From Flavobacterium gelidilacus DSM 15343 (GTDB lineage: Bacteria > Bacteroidota > Bacteroidia > Flavobacteriales > Flavobacteriaceae), in contig NZ_AUGN01000004.1 in NCBI RefSeq assembly GCF_000422685.1, positions 248,001-312,000 of the forward strand: a stretch of DNA of 64,000 bases. Direction: 5' to 3'. The stretch's first letter is position 1. Every line of letters begins with the position of its first letter. Shown piece after piece: positions 35,620 to 43,693 of this stretch. The translations under genes and the position numbers were made by a program. The notes under the pieces are model-generated. The model was not told the origin of the DNA and ran no database searches. It saw nothing but the letters and a program-made list of their open reading frames with translations.

Positions 35620-36186
35620 TTAGAATACTAAAACTACATTTAAAGTAAAGTCATCACTAATAGCTTTGTCTCCTAAGCCATCAAAAATACTTCCTGAATT
35701 ATATTCTATTCCGTATTTAGTTCTGTCAATTACTACTTCAGCAGTTGCAGTATTGTCTTTTACTATTATGTCAAAAACAACTTCATTTGTTTTGTCTTTG
35801 ATAGTTAAGTCAGCATAAATAGTGTAAGTGTTATTTTCCTTAGCAGCGAATTTCTTGAAAACTAATTTTGAAGTTTCATATTTATCAGTTCCAAAAAAGT
35901 CATCAGCTTTTAAATGTCCTTCTAATTTTGCTTTTGATCCACCTTGTAAATCAGTAACTGCGATACTTGTCATATCTACAGTGAAATTTCCACCAACTAA
36001 TTTCTTTCCGTCAAAAATTAAAGCACCTTCTTTTAAGTTTACAGTACCTTCATGTTTTCCAGTAACTTTTTTTCCAACCCAGTTAATTTTACTTTTTGAA
36101 GCATCAACTTTTACTGTTTTTTGAGCTGTTGCAGAAATTGTTACTAATGTTACTAATGCTAATGCAATTGATTTTAAATTTTTCAT
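35620..36186 (-). CDS. YceI-family lipid-binding protein, periplasmic
   Basis: 188 residues with a signal peptide (MKNLKSIALALVTLVTISATA). The YceI lipocalin-like barrel is recognisable from VDASKSKINWVGKKVTGKHEG through FGTDKYETSKLVF to the final VIDRTKYGIEYNSGS. YceI proteins bind isoprenoid or other lipids in a closed barrel. It is the last gene of the MarR, nitroreductase, YceI unit. Confidence 0.92.
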   Translation of the reverse strand: MKNLKSIALALVTLVTISATAQKTVKVDASKSKINWVGKKVTGKHEGTVNLKEGALIFDGKKLVGGNFTVDMTSIAVTDLQGGSKAKLEGHLKADDFFGTDKYETSKLVFKKFAAKENNTYTIYADLTIKDKTNEVVFDIIVKDNTATAEVVIDRTKYGIEYNSGSIFDGLGDKAISDDFTLNVVLVF

Positions 36187-36215
36187 TTTATTTTAATTTT
36201 TAGTTTTTATTTTAA

Positions 36216-36848
36216 TTATATTGTTATAAATAATTCGTTAATTGGTTTTCTTACTTTTGGAAAATGTTGTGTAGCATCTTCTTCATGGCGATATCCAATA
36301 GTTGCTACTAATGAAGCATTAAGACCTAACTTATCTAATCCTAAAATTTCATTGTATTTTTCTGGTTCAAAACCTTCAATTGGAGTTACATCAATTTTTA
36401 ATTCAGCAGCAGCATTTAATAAATTACCCATCGCTAAGTAAGTTTGTTTTGATGTCCAAGTAGATTTTGCTTCTGAAGATAATGGCACAAGTTTCGATTT
36501 CATAAAATCACTATATCCTTTTAAATCTTCTGCTTTTAACCCTCTAGTTGTAGCCAAATTTGTCACGTAGTCATCTATATGATTGTCTTGTACATCAACT
36601 AAATTTACAAATACAAATAAGTGAGAAGCTTCCACAATTTGCGATTGCCCCCAAGAAACAGGTTGTAACTTTGCTCTTACTTCAGTATTTTCAACAATTA
36701 AAACTTTATAAGGTTGTAAGCCATAAGATGAAGCACTTAATTGAATTGCTTCTTTTAAAGTTTCTAAATCTTGATTTGATATTTTTTTGGTAGCATCAAA
36801 TTTCTTTGTTGCATAGCGCCAATTTTGATTTTCTAAAAATGTATTCAT
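36216..36848 (-). CDS. NAD(P)H-dependent nitroreductase-family oxidoreductase
   Basis: 210 residues of the FMN-dependent nitroreductase fold: WRYATKKFDATKKI (FMN phosphate contact), LSASSYGLQPYKVLIVEN and the C-terminal GYRHEEDATQHFPKVRK. It reduces nitro or quinone compounds with two electrons. It starts 23 bp after marR, whose product likely represses the unit, which would fit a detoxification function for quinones or related electrophiles (inference). Confidence 0.92.
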   Translation of the reverse strand: MNTFLENQNWRYATKKFDATKKISNQDLETLKEAIQLSASSYGLQPYKVLIVENTEVRAKLQPVSWGQSQIVEASHLFVFVNLVDVQDNHIDDYVTNLATTRGLKAEDLKGYSDFMKSKLVPLSSEAKSTWTSKQTYLAMGNLLNAAAELKIDVTPIEGFEPEKYNEILGLDKLGLNASLVATIGYRHEEDATQHFPKVRKPINELFITI

Positions 36849-36871
36849 ATTATATTAATTGTTTTTGTAAA

Positions 36872-37327
36872 TTATAACTTTCTAAATTTTTCTAATAATT
36901 CGTTTAATATTATTAATTCTGAATCGCTCAAGTTTTTGGCAAAAAATTGTTCATGCTCAATAATTAAAGGATCTAAGGTCACTAATAAATCTAATCCTTT
37001 TTGAGTTATTGCAACTTCCATCTTTCTTCTGTTTTCAGGACAAATTTCTCGAGTAACTAATTGTTTTAATAAAAGTTTATCAACTAATCGAGTTGTGTTA
37101 CTTGTTTTAGCAATCATTCGTTCTTGTATAGTGAACATATTCGTTGGTTTTCCATTTTGTCCTCTTAAAATTCGTAAAACATTAAATTGCTCAGCAGATA
37201 CATCAAATGGTTTTAAGATTTCATTAAATTTTTCAGCAATAACTATTTGAGAATACAAAACATTAAGTAGTGTTTTCTTTTCAATTGCAACTGGATTTTT
37301 ACTTCTAATTATATCTTCAATTTTCAT
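36872..37327 (-). CDS. MarR-family transcriptional regulator
   Basis: 151 residues with the winged helix-turn-helix LSAEQFNVLRILRGQ-type core (SAEQFNVLRI, IQERMIAKTSNTTRLVDKLL), a basic wing (VTREICPENRRKMEVAITQK) and a C-terminal dimer helix. MarR dimers bind palindromes and let go when they bind ligands or their Cys are oxidised; the only Cys is in the wing (REICPE). Two identical palindromes lie in its promoter. Confidence 0.93.
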   Translation of the reverse strand: MKIEDIIRSKNPVAIEKKTLLNVLYSQIVIAEKFNEILKPFDVSAEQFNVLRILRGQNGKPTNMFTIQERMIAKTSNTTRLVDKLLLKQLVTREICPENRRKMEVAITQKGLDLLVTLDPLIIEHEQFFAKNLSDSELIILNELLEKFRKL

Positions 37328-37329
37328 AA

Positions 37330-37386
37330 TTGTATATACAAATATTAACGGTACAAATGTAACATATTTTTTAATTGTATATACAA
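37330..37386 (-). promoter_or_regulatory. marR promoter with two TTGTATATACAA operators
   Basis: The 12-bp palindrome TTGTATATACAA occurs at 37330-37341 and 37375-37386, 45 bp apart. Between them the minus strand has -7 TACATTTG (37361-37354). The -33 TTG (37386-37384) is the edge of the upstream operator, with a 22-bp spacer. One operator thus covers -33 and the other the early transcribed region: a classical autorepression layout. Confidence 0.75.
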
Positions 37387-37433
37387 GTGTTAATTAATTT
37401 TTTGTTAAAATTTTTTAATTATATTTTTGAGTG

Positions 37434-37441
37434 TAACTTTG
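37434..37441 (+). promoter_or_regulatory. -7 promoter element of the rhodanese gene
   Basis: TAACTTTG matches TAnnTTTG and ends 19 bp upstream of the ATG at 37461. A well-placed -33 TTG was not found. Confidence 0.4.
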
Positions 37442-37460
37442 CTGTAAAATTAATAAGAAT

Positions 37461-37766
37461 ATGAATTTAGATAAAAAAGAGTGGTGGAGTAACTTTTTAG
37501 CAGATGAAAATGCTGTTATTCTTGATGTTAGAACCGATGATGAATTTAACAATGGGAAAATACCAGGAGCATTAAATATTGATATATATAAAGGTCAAGG
37601 CTTTATCTATATGTTAGATGAATTAGATAAAAATAAAAATTACTATGTTTATTGTGCAGCTGGCGGAAGAAGTGCTCAAGCTTGTGCTATAATGAATCAA
37701 CTAGGTTTTGAAAAAGCTTACAATTTATTAGGAGGAATGTCCGAATGGGATGGACCTGTTGAATAA
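37461..37766 (+). CDS. rhodanese-like sulfurtransferase domain protein
   Basis: 101 residues, a single rhodanese domain with no signal peptide: LDVRTDDEFNNGKIPGALNI (21-40) and the active-site loop YCAAGGRSAQ with Cys65. It transfers sulfane sulfur to a thiol acceptor in the cytoplasm. A perfect bidirectional terminator separates it from the convergent Fnr-like gene. Confidence 0.93.
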   Translation: MNLDKKEWWSNFLADENAVILDVRTDDEFNNGKIPGALNIDIYKGQGFIYMLDELDKNKNYYVYCAAGGRSAQACAIMNQLGFEKAYNLLGGMSEWDGPVE

Positions 37767-37770
37767 AAAA

Positions 37771-37792
37771 AAAGAGCCAATTGGCTCTTTTT
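37771..37792. terminator. bidirectional terminator
   Basis: AAAGAGCCAATTGGCTCTTT is a perfect palindrome with poly-A to the left and poly-T to the right, between the convergent rhodanese and fnr-like genes. The fnr-like stop codon lies in its T-run. Confidence 0.85.
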
Positions 37793-38470
37793 TTATGCTA
37801 TTTTTTTTAAAGCTATCTTATCTAGTAAAGTAATTTTTTTTCCAGTAAGTTCTATTAATTTTAGTTTTTTAAATTCAGATAGCAATCTAATGCAACTTTC
37901 TGTGGCTGTTCCAATAATTCCAGCTAATTCTTCTCTAGACAATTGAAGTCTTAAAGTATTGTCTTCATTTATGCCAAAATTTTCTTCTAAATATAATAAG
38001 GTTTCAGCCAAACGTTGTTTTACATTTTTTTGTGCCATATTTACCATATGGTCATCTGCTATTTTTAAATCATCACAAATGTTTTTCATCACATTCATTG
38101 AGAATTGATTGTTTTCATTAAAGAAACCCATGATTTCAGATTTAGGAATAAAACAAACTTCCATATCTTCTAAAGCAATTGCGCTTAAGTTTACAGCTTC
38201 TTCACTAATTAAAGACCTTTGACCAAGAAGTTCACCTGGTTTGGCTAGTTTTACTATTTGATCTTTTCCATTATCAGATAGTTTTGTCATTTTACAAACA
38301 CCTTCTTTTACACAATAAACTCCATTAACGGTATCTCCTTCTTCAAAAATAGGGTCCCCTTTTTTAATGGTGTAAGAAGTTTTGCAATTAGCCATCTTAA
38401 TTAATTCCTCTTTTCTAAGAGCTTTTAAAGAGCTAAACTGTCTAACTATGCATTGGTCGCAATTACTCAT
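37793..38470 (-). CDS. Fnr-like Crp/Fnr-family transcriptional regulator
   Basis: 225 residues: an N-terminal Cys-rich start (Cys4, Cys7 as CDQC, Cys29), a cyclic-nucleotide-fold sensor domain, a dimer helix, and a C-terminal HTH (LSREELAGIIGTATESCIRL). Cysteines at 4 and 7 plus others (29, 53, 59, 106) could bind an oxygen-sensitive iron-sulfur cluster as in FNR; this is not certain. The recognition helix reads E191-S-C-I-R195, differing from the E-x-x-S-R of FNR. It is divergent from ccoI, and the genes around it are those for low-oxygen respiration. Confidence 0.92.
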   Translation of the reverse strand: MSNCDQCIVRQFSSLKALRKEELIKMANCKTSYTIKKGDPIFEEGDTVNGVYCVKEGVCKMTKLSDNGKDQIVKLAKPGELLGQRSLISEEAVNLSAIALEDMEVCFIPKSEIMGFFNENNQFSMNVMKNICDDLKIADDHMVNMAQKNVKQRLAETLLYLEENFGINEDNTLRLQLSREELAGIIGTATESCIRLLSEFKKLKLIELTGKKITLLDKIALKKIA

Positions 38471-38492
38471 TGATTATTTATTTAACCTTTTA

Positions 38493-38552
38493 CAAATATA
38501 CTTAAAGTATGACAAATATCATATTTTATTTTATCAACAATTGCAACCTTTG
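38493..38552. promoter_or_regulatory. fnr-ccoI divergent promoter region with an ATGA-N8-TCAT inverted repeat
   Basis: TATGACAAATATCATA (38508-38523, centre 38515.5) lies 29.5 bp upstream of AACCTTTG (38545-38552), a weak -7 element for ccoI. On the other strand TATATTTG (38500-38493) is the likely -7 for fnr, so the same site sits close to that promoter and may autoregulate it. No -33 TTG is present. Confidence 0.65.
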
Positions 38553-38575
38553 TTACAGGTAAAAAGAGCAAATTT

Positions 38576-40954
38576 ATGGATACAAATAACTGTTTCCATT
38601 GTGGTAATGAAATTATAAAAAAAGACGAAGTTGTTTTTGACGAAAAAAGTTTTTGTTGTAATGGTTGCAAGACTGTTTATGAAATTTTTAGTCAGAATGA
38701 TTTATCTTGTTATTATGATTTTGAAAATGCACCAGGTGCAACACCACAAGAGATTAAAGGAAAATACGATTTTTTAGACGATGAAAAAATTATTACAAAA
38801 CTGCTGGAATTTCAAGAAGATACAACTTCTATTGTTTCACTTTATATTCCTCACATACACTGTAGCTCGTGTATTTGGATTTTGGAAAATTTACAAAAAC
38901 TGCAGAGTGGAATAAGTTCTTCTCAAGTTAATTTTCCTGAAAAGAAAGTCCGAATTACATTTAATTCAACAGACACTTCACTTAAAGATATTGTTTATTT
39001 ATTGAGTTCAATTGGATATGAACCATACATAAGTCTAGATAATTACGAAACAGGTAAAAAAGAAGTAGACCGAAGTTTAATTTACAAAGCTGGAGTTGCT
39101 TTTTTCTGTTTTGGAAATATTATGTTATTATCTTTTCCAGAATATTTTGAAGTTGATGAATTTTGGATCAATCAATACAGAGGATTTTTTAGATGGTTGA
39201 TTTTTGCATTGGCTTTGCCATCATTTTTATATTCAGCTTCAGATTATTATGTTTCAGCTTATAAAAGCATCAAATCTAAAATGTTAAACATTGATATTCC
39301 TATTGCTTTAGGAATTCTAGTTATGTTTGTTAGAAGTACAGTTGATATTGTTTTTGATTACGGACAAGGATTTTTCGATAGTCTTACCGGATTGATTTTC
39401 TTTATGTTATTAGGGAAATTGTTTCAGCAAAAAACATATAGTTTTCTTTCTTTTGAACGGGATTATAAGTCTTATTTTCCAATTGCAATTACCAAATTAA
39501 ATTCAGACGGAACTGAAATTCCGGTTCAAGTTTATGATATTGAAAAAGGAGATCGATTGTTAATTAGAAATCAAGAATTAATTCCAGTTGACGGGATTTT
39601 GATTGCTGAAAAAGCTTCAATTGATTACAGTTTTGTTACTGGTGAAGCTATTCCAATAGAAAAAAAATCAGGAGATAAATTATATGCTGGTGGAAGAATG
39701 ATAGGAAGTGTAATTGAAATGGAAGTTTTATTTTCTGTTTCACAAAGTTACTTAACCCAATTATGGAGTAATGATATTTTTCAAAAGAAAATAGATCAAA
39801 AACATAAAACGATAACGGATAAAGTAAGTCAATATTTCACACCTATTTTATTATTATTAGCTTTAGTTGTTTTTATTTTTTGGTTGTTTATTGATGTTTC
39901 AACAGCTTTTAATGTGCTGACAGCAGTTTTAATTGTGGCTTGTCCTTGTGCTTTAGCATTAACAGCTCCTTTTACATTAGGAAACGTATTACGAATTATG
40001 GGAAAACAAAAATTATATCTCAAAAATGCAACAGTAATTGAACAATTGGCCAAAGTAGATACTATAGTTTTTGATAAAACTGGAACCATTACTTCCAATA
40101 AAAAATCAAATATTGAATTTGAAGGAAATGATTTAACAAGTGAAGAATTATCCCTATTAAAAAGTGTTATTCGAGGTTCAAATCATCCATTAAGTAGAAA
40201 GATTTATGAATTTTTGCCGAATTCACCTAAACTGGAAATACAAGAATTTGAAGAAATAACCGGAAAAGGAATTGTTGCTAAAGCCAATAATTTGATTGTA
40301 TTAATAGGTTCTGCTTCATTAATTGGAATTACGGATGAAAGCGATACCAAACAAACAAAAGTTCATATAAAAATAAATAATGAATATAAAGGATATTTTG
40401 TCTTCGATAATCAATACAGAAAAGGAGTAGAGGAATTGTTTAAAAAATTAAGTAACAAGTATGAATTAAAAATTCTTTCAGGTGATAATGAAGGAGAAAT
40501 GGAAAACCTTCAATCTTTATTACCAAAAGACACTGAGTTAATTTTCAATCAAAAGCCAGAACAAAAGCTAGAATATATTGAAAGTCTTCAAAAACAAGGC
40601 AAAAATGTAATGATGATTGGTGATGGTTTAAATGACGCTGGAGCATTAGCTCAAAGTAACGTTGGAATTTCTATCTCAGAAAATGTAAATGTATTTTCAC
40701 CTGCTTGTGATGGAATTATTGATGCAACTCAATTTTCGAAAATTGGTTATTTCTTGAAGTATTCTAAAAATGCTATGCTAACAATATACATGAGTTTTGG
40801 CTTGTCATTATTGTACAATATTGTTGGTTTATCATTTGCTATTACGGGTAATCTGTCACCATTAGTTGCTGCTATTATAATGCCATTAAGTTCGATTACA
40901 GTGGTTAGTTTTGTAACTATAATGAGTAACTTTTACGCTAAGAAAATGCAATAA
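38576..40954 (+). CDS. ccoI: heavy-metal P-type ATPase CcoI/FixI (copper export for cbb3 assembly)
   Basis: 792 residues. An N-terminal Cys-rich ferredoxin-like part (CFHCG, then CCNGC) precedes an HMA domain with CSSC (96-99), then eight membrane helices with the metal site CPC (456-458, VACPCALALTAP), the phosphorylation site DKTGT (500-504) and GDGLND in the ATP domain. It delivers copper for the binuclear centre of the cbb3 oxidase. An Fnr-type site lies upstream and ccoS follows. Confidence 0.95.
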   Translation: MDTNNCFHCGNEIIKKDEVVFDEKSFCCNGCKTVYEIFSQNDLSCYYDFENAPGATPQEIKGKYDFLDDEKIITKLLEFQEDTTSIVSLYIPHIHCSSCIWILENLQKLQSGISSSQVNFPEKKVRITFNSTDTSLKDIVYLLSSIGYEPYISLDNYETGKKEVDRSLIYKAGVAFFCFGNIMLLSFPEYFEVDEFWINQYRGFFRWLIFALALPSFLYSASDYYVSAYKSIKSKMLNIDIPIALGILVMFVRSTVDIVFDYGQGFFDSLTGLIFFMLLGKLFQQKTYSFLSFERDYKSYFPIAITKLNSDGTEIPVQVYDIEKGDRLLIRNQELIPVDGILIAEKASIDYSFVTGEAIPIEKKSGDKLYAGGRMIGSVIEMEVLFSVSQSYLTQLWSNDIFQKKIDQKHKTITDKVSQYFTPILLLLALVVFIFWLFIDVSTAFNVLTAVLIVACPCALALTAPFTLGNVLRIMGKQKLYLKNATVIEQLAKVDTIVFDKTGTITSNKKSNIEFEGNDLTSEELSLLKSVIRGSNHPLSRKIYEFLPNSPKLEIQEFEEITGKGIVAKANNLIVLIGSASLIGITDESDTKQTKVHIKINNEYKGYFVFDNQYRKGVEELFKKLSNKYELKILSGDNEGEMENLQSLLPKDTELIFNQKPEQKLEYIESLQKQGKNVMMIGDGLNDAGALAQSNVGISISENVNVFSPACDGIIDATQFSKIGYFLKYSKNAMLTIYMSFGLSLLYNIVGLSFAITGNLSPLVAAIIMPLSSITVVSFVTIMSNFYAKKMQ

Positions 40955-40980
40955 AAAATAATTTTAACAAAATTTTAAAG

Positions 40981-41025
40981 TATGACATTTGTCATATTTT
41001 ATGATTCTAATCGGTAGTACATTTG
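40981..41025 (+). promoter_or_regulatory. cco operon promoter with Fnr-type inverted repeat
   Basis: TATGACATTTGTCATA (40981-40996, centre 40988.5) is a six-base-arm inverted repeat exactly 29.5 bp upstream of TACATTTG (41018-41025), a full TAnnTTTG -7 element. It predicts transcription from about 41032, before ccoS. No -33 TTG is present, consistent with activator dependence. Confidence 0.7.
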
Positions 41026-41043
41026 CTAAGTAAACTTAAAGGT

Positions 41044-41235
41044 ATGAGTGTTATTTATATTTTAATCACAGTAAGTATATTCGTTGCGGTTGTCTTCTTG
41101 TTTGCTTTTATAAAAGCAGTTAAGAGTGGACAATATGATGATGATTATACGCCATCAGTCAGAATGCTATTCGATGATGAATTAGTAAAGAGTACAAACA
41201 AATTGACAAAAACAGATAAACAAAAAATGAATTAA
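41044..41235 (+). CDS. ccoS: cbb3 oxidase assembly protein CcoS
   Basis: 63 residues from the ATG at 41044: one membrane helix (about 2-24, SVIYILITVSIFVAVVFLFA) and the conserved GQYDDDYTPSVRMLFDDE. It is needed for maturation of the oxidase cofactors. A TTG at 41023 is in frame but lies inside the -7 element, so it is not the start. It is 2 bp before ccoN. Confidence 0.93.
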   Translation: MSVIYILITVSIFVAVVFLFAFIKAVKSGQYDDDYTPSVRMLFDDELVKSTNKLTKTDKQKMN

Positions 41236-41237
41236 TT

Positions 41238-43424
41238 ATGGAGAAAGAACAATTTTATTACGACAACAAAATTGTGAGAAACTTCCTTTATGCTTCAATT
41301 GCTTTTGGAGTTATAGGAATGTTGGTAGGTCTTTTAGTAGCCTTCATGTATTTATTTCCAAATATGACCGATGGAATTCCATGGTTAAGTTACGGAAGAT
41401 TAAGACCATTACATACTAATGCAGTTATTTTTGCCTTTGTAGGTAATTCTGTTTTTGGAGGAGTTTATTATTCTTTACAAAGACTTTTAAAAACTAGAAT
41501 GTATAGCAATTTCTTAAGTCAATTAAACTTTTGGGGTTGGCAAGTAATAATTCTTGGAGCAGCAATTACTTTGCCTTTAGGTTATACTTCTTCTAAAGAA
41601 TATGCCGAATTAGAATGGCCATTTGATATTGCAATTGCACTTATTTGGGTTGCTTTTGGGGTAAATATGATAGGTACAATTATAAAAAGAAGAGAAAGAC
41701 ATATATATGTGGCTATTTGGTTCTATTTAGCTACGTTTATTGCAGTTGCTTTGCTTCATATATTCAACAGTATCGAAATTCCAGTTTCTGCATTTAAATC
41801 TTATTCAGCTTATGCTGGAGTTCAAGATGCTTTAGTGCAATGGTGGTACGGACATAATGCAGTAGCGTTTTTCCTTACAACACCAATTCTTGGATTGATG
41901 TATTATTATGTGCCAAAAGCCGCAAATCGTCCTGTTTATTCTTATAGATTATCAATCATTCACTTTTGGTCTTTAATCTTCATTTATATTTGGGCTGGAC
42001 CTCACCATTTATTATATTCAGCACTACCAGATTGGGCTCAAAATTTAGGAGTTGTATTTTCAATTATGTTGATTGCTCCATCTTGGGGTGGTATGATTAA
42101 TGGATTATTAACTTTAAGAGGTGCTTGGGATAAAGTTAGAACTGATCCTGTTTTAAAATTCTACGTAGTTGCAATTACAGGTTATGGTATGGCAACTTTT
42201 GAAGGCCCAATGTTATCTCTTAAAAACGTAAATGCAATTGCTCACTATACAGATTGGATTGTAGCACACGTTCATGTTGGTACATTGGCATGGAATGGAT
42301 TTATGGCTTTTGGTATGATTTATTGGTTAATACCAAGAATGACAAAAACAAAATTATTCTCTACAGGATTAGCAAATTTCCACTTCTGGATTGGGACTTT
42401 AGGTATTATTTTATACACTTTACCAATGTACGTTGCAGGATTTACACAAGCTTCAATGTGGAAACAATTTAATCCTGACGGTTCATTAGTTTATGGAAAT
42501 TTCCTTGAAACAGTAACTGAAATTATGCCAATGTATGCTATGAGAGCTGTTGGTGGGACATTATATTTTATTGGTATTCTTGTGTTAGTTTACAATATAG
42601 TTAGAACGGTTATGGCAGGTTCACCTGTGGAAGATGAATTAGCAGAAGCACCAGCTTTAGTAAAAATTTCTAACAAACAATTAAAAGGTGAAGCTTGGCA
42701 TTCTTGGTTGGAAAGAAGACCAATTCAGTTTACAATATTAACTACAGTTGCAGTTGCTATTGGTGGAATTGTTCAAATAGTTCCAATGTTGGTTGTAAAA
42801 TCTAACATTCCAACTATTTCAAGTGTTAAACCTTATACACCTTTAGAATTAGAAGGTAGAGATTTATATATCCGTGAAGGTTGTAATAACTGTCACTCGC
42901 AAATGATTCGTCCATTCCGTTCTGAAGTAAAACGTTATGGTGAATATTCTAAATCAGGAGAATATGTTTATGATCACCCATTCTTATGGGGTTCTAAAAG
43001 AACTGGTCCAGATTTACACAGAGTTGGACAAAAGTATAATGATAATTGGCACTTTAATCACATGTGGGATCCACAAAGTACATCATCTGGTTCTATTATG
43101 CCAGGTTACAAATGGATGTATGCTAACGAACCAATGGATCATGAGTATATTGAGAAGAAAATGGAAGTAATGGTAACTTTAGGAGTTCCATATACTAAAG
43201 AAGATATTGCAAATGCTAGAAAAAATATGGATATACAATCGGCTCAAATTGAGAAAAACTTGAGTAATGATCCAGATTTTGTTAAATCTTACGAGGCAAG
43301 TAAAAAAGCTGCAGCTGCCAGAGGAGAAGAATTTGTTCCAATGAAAGATAGAGAAATTGTTGCACTTATTTCATATTTGCAACGATTAGGTACAGATATT
43401 AAAGTAAAAAAACAGAATAATTAA
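41238..43424 (+). CDS. ccoNO: cytochrome cbb3 oxidase subunit I/II fusion (CcoN-CcoO)
   Basis: 728 residues. Residues 1 to about 480 are CcoN with twelve membrane helices and haem/copper ligands at His59 (LRPLHTNAV), His206, His256/257 and His344/346. After a linker, a CcoO part has an anchor (498-521) and a mono-haem domain with CNNCH (549-553) and the Met-containing MWDPQS and MPGYKWM. Fusion of the two subunits is usual in Bacteroidota. It is the terminal oxidase with high oxygen affinity. Confidence 0.96.
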   Translation: MEKEQFYYDNKIVRNFLYASIAFGVIGMLVGLLVAFMYLFPNMTDGIPWLSYGRLRPLHTNAVIFAFVGNSVFGGVYYSLQRLLKTRMYSNFLSQLNFWGWQVIILGAAITLPLGYTSSKEYAELEWPFDIAIALIWVAFGVNMIGTIIKRRERHIYVAIWFYLATFIAVALLHIFNSIEIPVSAFKSYSAYAGVQDALVQWWYGHNAVAFFLTTPILGLMYYYVPKAANRPVYSYRLSIIHFWSLIFIYIWAGPHHLLYSALPDWAQNLGVVFSIMLIAPSWGGMINGLLTLRGAWDKVRTDPVLKFYVVAITGYGMATFEGPMLSLKNVNAIAHYTDWIVAHVHVGTLAWNGFMAFGMIYWLIPRMTKTKLFSTGLANFHFWIGTLGIILYTLPMYVAGFTQASMWKQFNPDGSLVYGNFLETVTEIMPMYAMRAVGGTLYFIGILVLVYNIVRTVMAGSPVEDELAEAPALVKISNKQLKGEAWHSWLERRPIQFTILTTVAVAIGGIVQIVPMLVVKSNIPTISSVKPYTPLELEGRDLYIREGCNNCHSQMIRPFRSEVKRYGEYSKSGEYVYDHPFLWGSKRTGPDLHRVGQKYNDNWHFNHMWDPQSTSSGSIMPGYKWMYANEPMDHEYIEKKMEVMVTLGVPYTKEDIANARKNMDIQSAQIEKNLSNDPDFVKSYEASKKAAAARGEEFVPMKDREIVALISYLQRLGTDIKVKKQNN

Positions 43425-43436
43425 AAATCCAGAGTT

Positions 43437-43610
43437 ATGTTAAAATTTATAAAACACAATCTTGAAACTATCAATGGAGTAGATATTTATCCTATAATAT
43501 CGTTGGTTATTTTCTTTATAGTTTTTGTATCTTTCTTTGTTTGGGCAATGACTTACAGCAAAGATAAGATTAAAGAATTGAGTGAATTACCATTTAAAGA
43601 CGAACAATAA
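43437..43610 (+). CDS. ccoQ: cbb3 oxidase subunit CcoQ-type small protein
   Basis: 57 residues: MLKFIKHNLETINGVDIYPI, then one membrane helix (about 20-39) and a charged end SKDKIKELSELPFKDEQ, matching the CcoQ/FixQ type in size, topology and position between ccoO and ccoP. It starts 12 bp after the fusion gene. CcoQ stabilises the oxidase complex. Confidence 0.88.
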   Translation: MLKFIKHNLETINGVDIYPIISLVIFFIVFVSFFVWAMTYSKDKIKELSELPFKDEQ

Positions 43611-43612
43611 TT

Positions 43613-43652
43613 AAAGTTTCCTCTTGCTTTTTGAAAAGGAAAGAGGAACTTT
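43613..43652 (+). repeat. intercistronic hairpin between ccoQ and ccoP
   Basis: AAAGTTTCCTCTT (near 43614) pairs with AAGAGGAACTTT (near 43641) with one bulge. It is inside the operon and has no T-run, so it looks like an mRNA stability or processing hairpin rather than a full terminator. Confidence 0.5.
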
Positions 43653-43693
43653 ATTCAAACTAAAAGCTAAGCTAAAATTAAAACAAGTTAAAG

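Noticed and set aside
41023..41044. TTG start giving a longer CcoS
   Set aside because: The TTG is part of the -7 element TACATTTG (41018-41025); the ATG at 41044 begins the conserved helix.
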